From the NCBI RefSeq assembly GCF_014646895.1, contig NZ_BMOD01000031.1, positions 1-46,634 of the forward strand: a stretch of 46,634 nt of DNA. Direction: 5' to 3'. Below the pieces are notes generated by a model. That model was given only the letters and a program-made list of their open reading frames with translations. It ran no database searches and was not told where the DNA came from. Positions 34,273 through 41,832 of the stretch are shown here, one piece after another. Numbering within the stretch: position 1 is the first letter of the stretch; each line of letters begins with the position of its first letter. The stretch comes from Deinococcus roseus (GTDB lineage Bacteria > Deinococcota > Deinococci > Deinococcales > Deinococcaceae). A program made the position numbers and the translations under genes.

Positions 34273-35582
34273 TGGTGGCCTCCTTTCAGGGCAATGGCCT
34301 GTCCTTCTACAAATGCGCTGAAGGGCACAAAAACCCCTCCGTTGTATTGCCCGAAAAGCTGAATGGGTTTGCCACCAGAGAGGGCCAGCAACGTCCAGAA
34401 ATCCTGGTCGTACACAGAGGTGGGAAGCACCTGGCCCTGACTGTCCTGAAACAGGGGTCCACGGTCTGGTTTGCTGACCGTGATCCCGGAAATCAAAGCT
34501 GGAAAAGCCACCATCCAGGGGTTCTGAGCAACTGCAGCAGCATAACCGTCCAGCATGGACTGAAGGTTGGGATGCGCTTCCGGTTCGGCCTCGGTGAGCA
34601 TCACACTGGAGGTCTTGACCAGTGCCCTCAATGGAAAACCGCTGACAAAGTAGACCAGTTCTGCATACAGCACACTTCCCACAGCGTAAATGCCATTGAA
34701 GCTGGGCTGACCGTGGGCGTAATCCAGCACCATGGCGTATTTCTGGCTGCTGAGGCCGTAAAAATACGTCTGGCGGGTCCACAGGCGTTCATCGGATTCG
34801 GTTTTCTGTCCGATCACCAGCCAGTCGTCTTTGATCCCGTCCTGCAGCAGCAGGGCTTTCTGGTCCTGGGTGAACCCGATGGCGGTTTTCACATCCTGTT
34901 GCAAGAGTTCGGGAAGGGTGTCCAGGCGGTCAAAGGCTTGCAGCAGCAAAAAGAGGTCTCCCAGCTGGCGCATCAGGGAACCGGGAAAATCCTGACCATG
35001 GGCACTGAAATTGAGGCCCCGCACCATGCGGGCCAGACCGGGGGCCTGGGCATCGATGAGGCGGCGTTCCATGTTCTCTCTGTCGCGCAGGGTCTGGGGG
35101 TTCACCTGGGCCAGTCCCGCGTGCAGCAAATCCGAGAGCCAGACTTTGAGTTCCTGGATGCCTCCTTCCACCTTGTTTTCACGGGCCTGCTGCCTTTTGG
35201 CCTGCTGGGCAGCATCAACGGGTTTGTCTTCTTTTTCTTTTCTGGCACTTTGTTTGGCCTGACGGCCTTCCAGCCATTCGGTCACCCACCCTGGAGGCAC
35301 TGTGTCCTTCAGCACGGCGGGGGTTGCTGCGTACATCAGCATCAGGCCGATGGCATGCTTGCAGGGAAATTTTCGGCTGGGACAGGAACATTTGGTGTTT
35401 AAATCGCTGAAATCCACACGGGTCTGGTAGGGTTTGCTGCCACTGCCCTGGCATTCTCCCCACAGCGCCTGAGTGTTGGCCCCCAGGGTCACCCATTTTT
35501 TGGGTCCGCTGAGGCCCTGTCCGGCTTTCTGGGAGGCGGCATCTGGAGCAAGACCGAGCACCTGAGCTTCTGTTAATTGCAC
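34269..35582 (-). CDS. SWIM zinc-finger protein
   Basis: The 437-aa protein has a SWIM zinc motif CSCPSRKFPCKH (about 64-75), the CxC...CxH form that can bind DNA or protein. The start is placed at the GTG at 35582, giving (M)QLTEAQVLGLAPDAASQKAG, which is how SWIM proteins of this set usually begin, with GAGAGG upstream. The ATG at 35618 is rejected because a good promoter overlaps its first codons. A charged linker (about 105-145) precedes a helical C-terminal domain. First gene of the SWIM-DUF5691-MoxR-...-DUF5682 operon; role unknown. Confidence 0.85.
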   Translation of the reverse strand: MQLTEAQVLGLAPDAASQKAGQGLSGPKKWVTLGANTQALWGECQGSGSKPYQTRVDFSDLNTKCSCPSRKFPCKHAIGLMLMYAATPAVLKDTVPPGWVTEWLEGRQAKQSARKEKEDKPVDAAQQAKRQQARENKVEGGIQELKVWLSDLLHAGLAQVNPQTLRDRENMERRLIDAQAPGLARMVRGLNFSAHGQDFPGSLMRQLGDLFLLLQAFDRLDTLPELLQQDVKTAIGFTQDQKALLLQDGIKDDWLVIGQKTESDERLWTRQTYFYGLSSQKYAMVLDYAHGQPSFNGIYAVGSVLYAELVYFVSGFPLRALVKTSSVMLTEAEPEAHPNLQSMLDGYAAAVAQNPWMVAFPALISGITVSKPDRGPLFQDSQGQVLPTSVYDQDFWTLLALSGGKPIQLFGQYNGGVFVPFSAFVEGQAIALKGGHQ

Positions 35583-35600
35583 AATAACCTCTCTTGTTAT

Positions 35601-35629
35601 GTTATATACAAAATCCATCCTGTTGGCAA
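35601..35629 (-). promoter_or_regulatory. promoter of the SWIM-MoxR operon
   Basis: On the minus strand TTGCCA (35629-35624), 17 bases, TATAAC (35606-35601): 5/6 matches to both boxes. The transcript would start near 35594, leaving a leader of about 12 bases before the GTG at 35582. This is the main reason for moving the SWIM start downstream. Confidence 0.7.
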
Positions 35630-35680
35630 GATGGACGGCTCACCCTCACTGTGCTGTTCAAGCCCCATAATAAAACAGAC

Positions 35681-36622
35681 ATGCGTAAAATCCTTATCCT
35701 CGCACTTGCCAGCCTCTCTGTGGCCCATGCACAACTCATGAACCCCCAGGAATTCATCCTCAATTCCACATATTTCAAGGGGTACCAGAAAGCGGCAGAT
35801 GGCAGTTACAAAAAGGGTTTCAACACCCTCAAACTCACCACCAAAGCAGGTCTGGTTTTAAAAGCCGAATTCACCAGCAACGCCACCACCCTGGAAACCG
35901 CATCCCAGATGGTGGCTTACCTCACAGGGTACGGAGAGGGGTTTGACCAGTCGGTGCTGGATTTCTGGAAACAGAACCAGAAACAACTTGCCAATGGCCT
36001 CTCGGTGCTGGACCAGGAAAGCCAGTACAACATCAGCCTGGTGCAGCAAAATGGCCTGCTGGGGCTCTCTGTCGAACGGTACCAGTTCCCCGAATCCACC
36101 TTTCCAAAAGACGTGCCCACCTACGGAGATTCCAAAGCAAAGGTGGCCATTCGCATCCTCAGCGATTACCAGTGCCCTTACTGCAAACAACTGGCGACCA
36201 CCGTGCTGGCCAGCTGGAAAAAGCAGGCTTCCCTTCTGGGCTTCAAAATCGAGCACCACCCCTTCCCCCTGAGCTACCACAAGAACGCCTTCATTTCAGC
36301 CGAGGCTTCCGAGTGTGCCCAGGCCCAGGGCAAATTCTGGGAGTTCACCGATGCAGCCTTCCAGAACTGGGACTGGACCCAGAAAGATGTGCTGGGGGCC
36401 ATGAAAGATTTCTCCCAGATGGCCACCAACCTGAAGATGGACACCAAAAAGTTTGACACCTGTCTCTCCAGCCACCAGTTCAAAGACAAAGTCAATCTGG
36501 GCCTGAAAACCGGAGAGAATGCCAGATTGACCGGGACCCCATCTGTATATGTCAATGGCTTTAAAGTCAGCAGTTACACCGACTGGAAAGAAATGCTCAC
36601 CCTGATTCAACTGTCACAGTAA
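35681..36622 (+). CDS. secreted DsbA-like thioredoxin-fold protein
   Basis: A 313-aa protein starting MRKILILALASLSVAHA, a signal peptide cleaved after AHA. Residues 18-145 form an N-terminal domain of unknown type. Then comes a thioredoxin-fold DsbA/Thioredoxin_4 domain with the active site CPYC (165-168) and a cis-Pro loop in TGTPSVYVNG (about 283-292). It should act outside the membrane in disulfide formation or isomerisation. The longer upstream frame overlaps the divergent promoter. CATAAT lies 9 bases before the ATG, with no Shine-Dalgarno sequence, so it may be leaderless. Followed by a good terminator. Confidence 0.9.
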   Translation: MRKILILALASLSVAHAQLMNPQEFILNSTYFKGYQKAADGSYKKGFNTLKLTTKAGLVLKAEFTSNATTLETASQMVAYLTGYGEGFDQSVLDFWKQNQKQLANGLSVLDQESQYNISLVQQNGLLGLSVERYQFPESTFPKDVPTYGDSKAKVAIRILSDYQCPYCKQLATTVLASWKKQASLLGFKIEHHPFPLSYHKNAFISAEASECAQAQGKFWEFTDAAFQNWDWTQKDVLGAMKDFSQMATNLKMDTKKFDTCLSSHQFKDKVNLGLKTGENARLTGTPSVYVNGFKVSSYTDWKEMLTLIQLSQ

Positions 36623-36639
36623 GGTCTTCCCTTCCAACA

Positions 36640-36664
36640 GCCCGAGCACCCCTCGGGCTTTTTT
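36640..36664 (+). terminator. intrinsic terminator after the DsbA-like gene
   Basis: GCCCGAG (36640-36646), a 5-base loop, CTCGGGC (36652-36658), then TTTTTT. A compact perfect stem with a U-run, 18 bases after the stop codon. Confidence 0.95.
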
Positions 36665-36693
36665 CTGCATATGGGACTTTAAAACTCAATAAA

Positions 36694-36714
36694 CTTGACA
36701 ATGCTACACTCAAT
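36694..36714. promoter_or_regulatory. HspR-type operator (HAIR-like) overlapping the clpB promoter
   Basis: CTTGACA-N7-ACTCAAT: 11 of 14 arm positions match the HAIR consensus CTTGAGT-N7-ACTCAAG. It covers the -35 box and most of the spacer of the clpB promoter, an arrangement suited to repression. It is weaker than the dnaK site. Part of the mismatch is explained by the overlap with TTGACA. Confidence 0.7.
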
Positions 36715-36723
36715 TTATATTAT
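36695..36723 (+). promoter_or_regulatory. sigma-70 type promoter of clpB
   Basis: TTGACA (36695-36700), 17 bases, TATTAT (36718-36723). A perfect -35 and a 5/6 -10 with optimal spacing. The transcript start is expected near 36730, about 90 bases before the clpB ATG. Confidence 0.85.
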
Positions 36724-36819
36724 TGTATTAATGAAGTTGAGCGTTGTGCCAACCCCCACCCGTGAAAAATCTGACTGCCTTCAGGCAGCAGGTTCTTTAC
36801 CCTTGAAACAGGAGGACCT

Positions 36820-39375
36820 ATGAACCCCGAGCGTTTCACCGAAAGCGCTTTGCAGGCGTTTCAGGAGGCCCAGCAGCTGGCCACCCAGAACCAGAACCAG
36901 CAAATTGCGCCCCTCCACCTGCTGATTGCGCTGCTTTCTGATCCCAACACCCACAAAGTTGTGGAACTGGCCGGAGGCAATGCCAGTGCCGCCCTGAACA
37001 TCCTGCGCGGAGACCTCACCAAACTCCCCAGGGTGAGCAGTGGTGCAGGCATGTACCTGGATTCCAGCGTTCCCAACATCTTCAACAAAGCAGAAGAAAT
37101 CGCCAGTGAGCTGCAGGACAGTTTCATTGCTGCAGATGCTTTTCTGGTGGCGGCCACCAGCGAGTACAGGGGCCGCGCTTTGCCCTCTTTCAAGGACCTG
37201 AGGGCAGCCCTGAAGCAGGCCCGAGGAGGCAAAACTGTGAGCACCAAAACCGCAGAACAGAACTTTGATGCCCTGGAAAAATACGGTCTGGATTTGACCG
37301 AGCGGGCCAGAGAAGGCAAACTGGACCCGGTGATTGGCCGCGATGAGGAAATCAGGCGCAGCATGCAGATTCTGCTGCGCCGCACCAAAAACAACCCTGT
37401 TCTGATCGGTGAGCCTGGTGTTGGTAAAACTGCGATTGCAGAAGGTCTGGCACAGCGCATCGTCAAAGGGGACGTTCCCGAGGGCCTGCGCAACAAACGC
37501 ATCGTGACCCTGCAAATGGGAAGCCTGCTGGCCGGGGCCAAATACCGCGGTGAATTCGAGGAGCGCCTGAAAGGCGTGATCCAGGAGGTCATCGACAGCG
37601 CTGGAGAGGTGATCCTCTTCATCGATGAGATCCACACCATTGTGGGCGCAGGCAAAGCCGAAGGGGCAGTGGATGCAGGCAACATGCTGAAACCCGCCCT
37701 GGCCCGTGGCGAACTGCACCTGATCGGGGCCACCACCCTCAAAGAGTACCGGGAAATCGAGAAAGATGCGGCTCTGGAGCGCCGTTTCCAGCCCGTTTAT
37801 GTGGAAGAACCCTCTGTCGAGGACACCATTTCGATCCTGCGCGGAATCAAGGAGCGCTACCAGCTTCACCACAACGTGGAAATCACCGACCCTGCGCTGG
37901 TTGCTGCTGCCACCCTCTCCCACCGTTACATCTCAGACCGCCAGTTGCCAGACAAGGCCATTGACCTGATTGATGAATCCGCTGCCCGCCTGCGCATGGC
38001 CCTGGAATCCAGCCCTGAGCAGATTGACGCGCTGGAACGCCGCAAACTGCAACTTGAAATCGAACGGGAAGCCCTCAGGAAAGAAAAAGACGAGGAATCC
38101 CAGAACCGCCTTCTGGACCTTGAGCACCTGCTGAAAGACATCACCGAGGACCTGTCCCATTTGAAGACCCGCTGGGAATCTGAACGCCAGGAACTTGCTG
38201 AGATCAAGCAGAAACGCGAACTGCTGGACCGAATCCGCACCGAAATTGAGCAGGCAGAACGCAACTACGACCTCAACAAGGCTGCAGAATTGAAGTACGG
38301 CAAACTGCCCGTGCTGGAAAAAGAAGTGCTGGACCTGGAGAAGAAACTCAAAGGTGCAGAATTTGCCCACCAGCAGGTCACAGACGAGGACATCGCCTCG
38401 ATTGTCTCCCGCTGGACCGGCATTCCTCTGGAAAAACTGCTGCAGGGTGAACGCGAAAAACTGCTGAACCTGGAAGACGAACTGCACAAACGGGTGATCG
38501 GACAGCATGAGGCCATCCAAAGCGTTGCAGACGCTGTGCGCCGTGCCCGTGCAGGCCTGAACGATCCCAAACGTCCTCTGGGCAGCTTTGTGTTCCTTGG
38601 CCCCACAGGGGTCGGGAAAACCGAGCTTGCCAAGGCCCTGGCTTCCTTCCTCTTTGACACCGAAGACGCCATGGTGCGCCTGGACATGTCCGAGTACATG
38701 GAGAAACACAGCGTGTCCAGATTGATCGGTGCCCCTCCTGGATACGTGGGCTACGAGGAAGGGGGGCAACTCACCGAGGCCGTGCGCCGCAGACCCTACA
38801 GCGTGATCCTGCTGGACGAAATTGAGAAAGCCCACCACGATGTATTCAACACCTTGCTTCAGGTGCTTGATGATGGCCGCTTAACGGACGGTCAGGGCCG
38901 CACCGTAGACTTCAAGAACACCGTGATCATCATGACCAGCAACGTGGGTTCGCACTTCATTCTGGAAGCTGCCCAGCATGGCGGCATCAGCGAAGCCACC
39001 AAACACCAGGTGATCAGTGAGCTGCAGCGCTCTTTCCGGCCCGAATTCCTCAACCGCATCGATGACATCATCGTGTTCGATGCCCTGAATCCCGAAGACC
39101 TGCGCCGCATTGTGGACATCCAGCTTTCTGGCTTGCGCAACCGTCTGGCAGAGCGCCGCGTCACCCTGACCCTGACGGACGCGGCCAAGGACCATCTGGC
39201 CCGCGTGGGTTACGATCCACAATTTGGAGCCAGACCCCTGAAAAGGGCCATCTCAAAGGAAATTGAAACCCCACTGGCCCGTGAAATCCTCTCTGGCAAA
39301 GTGCCAGACAACTCCCAGGTGGTCATTGACTTCCGTGAGGGCAAACTGCTGTTCAATCCCCAGTTTGTGAACTGA
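36820..39375 (+). CDS. clpB: disaggregase ClpB (Hsp100)
   Basis: An ATP-driven hexameric disaggregase that works with DnaK/DnaJ/GrpE to recover proteins from aggregates. The 851-aa product starts MNPERFTESALQAFQEAQQL behind GGAGGA. N-terminal Clp repeats are at about 1-145. NBD1 has Walker A GEPGVGKTA (about 198-206), and the middle coiled-coil domain, rich in EKDEESQ and LERRKLQLEIE, is at about 400-530. NBD2 has Walker A GPTGVGKTE (about 595-603). Length is normal for the family. The presence of the middle domain separates it from ClpA and ClpC. The promoter carries a HAIR-like operator, so control by HspR with dnaK is likely. Confidence 0.97.
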   Translation: MNPERFTESALQAFQEAQQLATQNQNQQIAPLHLLIALLSDPNTHKVVELAGGNASAALNILRGDLTKLPRVSSGAGMYLDSSVPNIFNKAEEIASELQDSFIAADAFLVAATSEYRGRALPSFKDLRAALKQARGGKTVSTKTAEQNFDALEKYGLDLTERAREGKLDPVIGRDEEIRRSMQILLRRTKNNPVLIGEPGVGKTAIAEGLAQRIVKGDVPEGLRNKRIVTLQMGSLLAGAKYRGEFEERLKGVIQEVIDSAGEVILFIDEIHTIVGAGKAEGAVDAGNMLKPALARGELHLIGATTLKEYREIEKDAALERRFQPVYVEEPSVEDTISILRGIKERYQLHHNVEITDPALVAAATLSHRYISDRQLPDKAIDLIDESAARLRMALESSPEQIDALERRKLQLEIEREALRKEKDEESQNRLLDLEHLLKDITEDLSHLKTRWESERQELAEIKQKRELLDRIRTEIEQAERNYDLNKAAELKYGKLPVLEKEVLDLEKKLKGAEFAHQQVTDEDIASIVSRWTGIPLEKLLQGEREKLLNLEDELHKRVIGQHEAIQSVADAVRRARAGLNDPKRPLGSFVFLGPTGVGKTELAKALASFLFDTEDAMVRLDMSEYMEKHSVSRLIGAPPGYVGYEEGGQLTEAVRRRPYSVILLDEIEKAHHDVFNTLLQVLDDGRLTDGQGRTVDFKNTVIIMTSNVGSHFILEAAQHGGISEATKHQVISELQRSFRPEFLNRIDDIIVFDALNPEDLRRIVDIQLSGLRNRLAERRVTLTLTDAAKDHLARVGYDPQFGARPLKRAISKEIETPLAREILSGKVPDNSQVVIDFREGKLLFNPQFVN

Positions 39376-39426
39376 TCCCTGCACAGAAGACCTGCAGCAA
39401 GATTCTTGAATCAGGCAAATTCACTC

Positions 39427-39458
39427 AAAGCCTGGAACCTTAAAATTCCGGGCTTTTT
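39427..39458 (+). terminator. intrinsic terminator after clpB
   Basis: AAAGCCTGGAA (39427-39437) pairs with TTCCGGGCTTT (39446-39456), one G-T pair, followed by a T run. Located 51 bases after the clpB stop. Confidence 0.85.
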
Positions 39459-39608
39459 GCTTTGCTTACACACCCGTAACACTTAACAGTTGAAAAGCAG
39501 TTTTGAAGGAATTTAAAAACCCAGAGAACAGAGTTTTTTGAGGTATTTTTCACTGAACCTTATTTTTTATTGCCAGATGAGGTGACATGCTCACAAAGAC
39601 ACTGCATA

Positions 39609-39637
39609 TTGGCTTTTGATGTGTTTCTTGTTAGAAT
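39609..39637 (+). promoter_or_regulatory. promoter of the binding-protein gene
   Basis: TTGGCT (39609-39614), 17 bases, TAGAAT (39632-39637). The -10 is 5/6 and the -35 4/6. The leader would be about 30 bases to the ATG at 39673, with AGGAG in between. Confidence 0.55.
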
Positions 39638-39672
39638 CACCTGTCTATACCTCAACAGGTAGGAGAAATCCC

Positions 39673-40857
39673 ATGAAAAAACTTGTAATCAGCATGCTGC
39701 TCGCACTTGGAGCGGCACAGTCCACTGATGCACCTTCACAAATGGACGATGGCGGCAATGGCGGCAAAACCATTCACCTGGCCATCGTTGGCCCCTACAG
39801 CAAAAACGACCCGGTTGCCGAACAGATCCGCATGGCCACCGAACTGGCCCTGGAAGAAGCCAGAGAATACATCAGCGTGAACTTCGGCTGGCAGCTGGAC
39901 ACCATCACCATCGACGATCAGGACGACCTCGGAAATGTGGGCAAAGTGGTCAAACAGCTCAATGCAGATTCACGGCTGGTGGGCGTGATCAGCGCCTCCA
40001 ACTCGGAAATCACCGCAGAACTGGTGGAACAGCTGTCCAGAGACAAAATTCCGGTGATCTCCTCCACGGCCACCTCCAACATGCTCACCGAGCGCAACTT
40101 CCTGAACTTCAACCGCCTGATCCCCAGGGAATCCACCCAGGGGGCCATCGTGGCCGATTTCATGCAGAAATCCCTGGTGGCCAGAAAAGTCTACATCCTC
40201 AACGACAAAACCAGCTCTGGTGAAGACCTGGCCAGTGCCGTGCGCAGCACCCTGAACCAGAGCAAAGTCGAAGTGGTCAGTTACGACGGCATCCCCGACC
40301 AGACTTACTTTGCTCCCGCCCTGATCAAAATCAAGAACTACAAACCCGATGTGATCTTCTACGGAGGCAAAGCCGAACTGGGGGCCGAATTCATCAAAGC
40401 CCTGCGCAACGCCGACATCGATGCGCCCTTTGTGGGCGGGGCCGGACTGGACACCCCCACCTTCACCAGACTGGCAGGCAAAGCTGCTGTGGGCACCTAC
40501 TTCAGCACCGTGGTGGGACCCACCGAGGGGTACGCCTACGCAGATGACTTCCTGAAAACCTTCAAGAAAACCTACCGCAAGGAAGCCACAGGCTGGGCCA
40601 TTCTGGCTTACGACTCTGCCAAGGTGATGATCAAAGGCATCGCCAGGGCCGCCGTCATGAAAGACACCGACCTGGGCAAAATCCCCAGCCGCAGCGCCAT
40701 CATGGAAGGCATCCGCAGCCTCAGTGCCCAGGACCTCGCCACCGGAGATGTGCGTTTCAACAAGAAAGGCGACCGCTCAGGCACCACCCTGTTCATCATG
40801 AAAGTGGGCAGCAACCTGGAACCCAGCATGATCCGCAAGGTGGGGGCGGAGCAGTAA
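39673..40857 (+). CDS. periplasmic-binding protein type I (branched-chain amino acid family)
   Basis: A 394-aa protein starting MKKLVISMLLALGAAQS, a signal peptide, followed by a Gly/Asp-rich linker. The body is a type I periplasmic-binding fold: IHLAIVGPYS (about 34-43), the DDQDD loop, GVISASNSEIT (about 104-114), IPVISSTATSN (about 127-137), and GAGLDTPTF in the second lobe. It should bind a small ligand, typically an amino acid or amide, outside the membrane. No ABC permease or ATPase of that family is adjacent, so the transporter partner must be elsewhere or it serves as a sensor. A longer upstream frame has no ribosome site. Confidence 0.88.
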   Translation: MKKLVISMLLALGAAQSTDAPSQMDDGGNGGKTIHLAIVGPYSKNDPVAEQIRMATELALEEAREYISVNFGWQLDTITIDDQDDLGNVGKVVKQLNADSRLVGVISASNSEITAELVEQLSRDKIPVISSTATSNMLTERNFLNFNRLIPRESTQGAIVADFMQKSLVARKVYILNDKTSSGEDLASAVRSTLNQSKVEVVSYDGIPDQTYFAPALIKIKNYKPDVIFYGGKAELGAEFIKALRNADIDAPFVGGAGLDTPTFTRLAGKAAVGTYFSTVVGPTEGYAYADDFLKTFKKTYRKEATGWAILAYDSAKVMIKGIARAAVMKDTDLGKIPSRSAIMEGIRSLSAQDLATGDVRFNKKGDRSGTTLFIMKVGSNLEPSMIRKVGAEQ

Positions 40858-40861
40858 GAAT

Positions 40862-40972
40862 GCCGAGGGCCGAGGGCGTACAGTGCCAGAGCAAAAGCAA
40901 ACTGTAAAGAGCAAAATGCTCAGGCAAAAACTTTCTTGATTTGCTCTCTGCTCTGGGCTCTCGGCTCAGAGC
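40862..40972. repeat. GCCGAG-type intergenic palindrome, copy 3
   Basis: Left arm GCCGAGGGCCGAGGGC (40862-40877), 4 bases after the stop codon. Right part GGGCTCTCGGCTC (40955-40967). An inner perfect stem CCAGAGCA (40886-40893) / TGCTCTGG (40949-40956) is also present. It lies between two convergent genes and reaches the stop codon of the second. Confidence 0.65.
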
Positions 40973-41676
40973 TACTTCTTCACATCCAGCAAAACCGTTT
41001 GCTCTTTCTCGGTCACCGATTTCACTGTGCCCAGGTCTTCCACCACCCAGCTTGTGGCATGGGTGACCACGGGTTTCAGGAAGTCCAGCACGGGAAGGGT
41101 CATGCCTTCTGGGGTGGCGTTGCCGCCCTGCAACTGGGATTTGAGGTCTTCCAGCATGGGGCTGGAGAACACCGAAGTGATGGTGGATTTCAGCTTCCAG
41201 GCGGTAAAAGTGCCTGCTGGAACCGTGACGCTTTCCTGTCCGACCACTTCTTCTTCCCCTTTGATGGAAAAGGTCATGGTCATGCCTTCGGTTTCCCCTT
41301 CAAAGCTGTACTCGTAGGTCCATCGGGTGCCCACATTCCAGGTGCCCAGGGGAAGGCGGGTGCCTTTGGAGGTCACCTTGCTGACCCTGAAGCGATCCAT
41401 GCCGGGTCCAGTCATTTGCTGGCTGTCCAGCGACATGTACCCGACTTCACCGCAGGTCCAGTGGGAAAGCAGCTTTTTGCCATCGTTGAAAGACATCAGC
41501 AGGGTGAAGCCTTCTGTTCCGATTTCCGGGTAGGTCTGCTGGTAGGTCTGGATCTGGGTTCCGGTGTTCTGGTAGGTCCAGGTCCAGTCGGGGCGCACCG
41601 GGAAGTAAGGGCTGTCGCATCTGGCCTGGGCCACACTGAGCAACAAAAGTCCGGTCCCAAGAATTTTTTTCAGCAT
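40972..41676 (-). CDS. secreted protein of unknown function
   Basis: A 234-aa protein starting MLKKILGTGLLLLSVAQA, a signal peptide; the ATG at 41676 follows AAAGGAGATGCCC, and an earlier in-frame ATG overlaps that ribosome site. The mature part is rich in Thr and beta-prone segments: DWTWTYQNTGTQIQTYQQTY, VGTRWTYEYSFEGET. Two cysteines (in ARCDSPY and HWTCGEVG) could form a disulfide. It resembles small secreted beta-sandwich proteins of the DUF3108/TapB sort in style only. It converges with the binding-protein gene. Function not assigned. Confidence 0.8.
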   Translation of the reverse strand: MLKKILGTGLLLLSVAQARCDSPYFPVRPDWTWTYQNTGTQIQTYQQTYPEIGTEGFTLLMSFNDGKKLLSHWTCGEVGYMSLDSQQMTGPGMDRFRVSKVTSKGTRLPLGTWNVGTRWTYEYSFEGETEGMTMTFSIKGEEEVVGQESVTVPAGTFTAWKLKSTITSVFSSPMLEDLKSQLQGGNATPEGMTLPVLDFLKPVVTHATSWVVEDLGTVKSVTEKEQTVLLDVKK

Positions 41677-41788
41677 GGGCATCTCCTTTGATGCTTTCAG
41701 CATAGGGAGCACACAAGCTCAGAGATCTTAAGCGGCCTTTTTAACATTGTTAAGCTGCCAGGTGAAGGTGCAAAGACCCCAGCGTGAA

Positions 41789-41826
41789 AAAGCCTGCCTG
41801 CAAATGCTTCACATCAGGCAGGCTTT
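41789..41826 (-). terminator. intrinsic terminator of the EF-G-like gene
   Basis: AAAGCCTGCCTG (41789-41800) and CAGGCAGGCTTT (41815-41826), a perfect 12-bp stem with a 14-base loop. On the minus strand it is followed by a T run (AAAA on the plus strand at 41787-41790), 7 bases after the stop codon. Confidence 0.9.
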
Positions 41827-41832
41827 CGTGAT

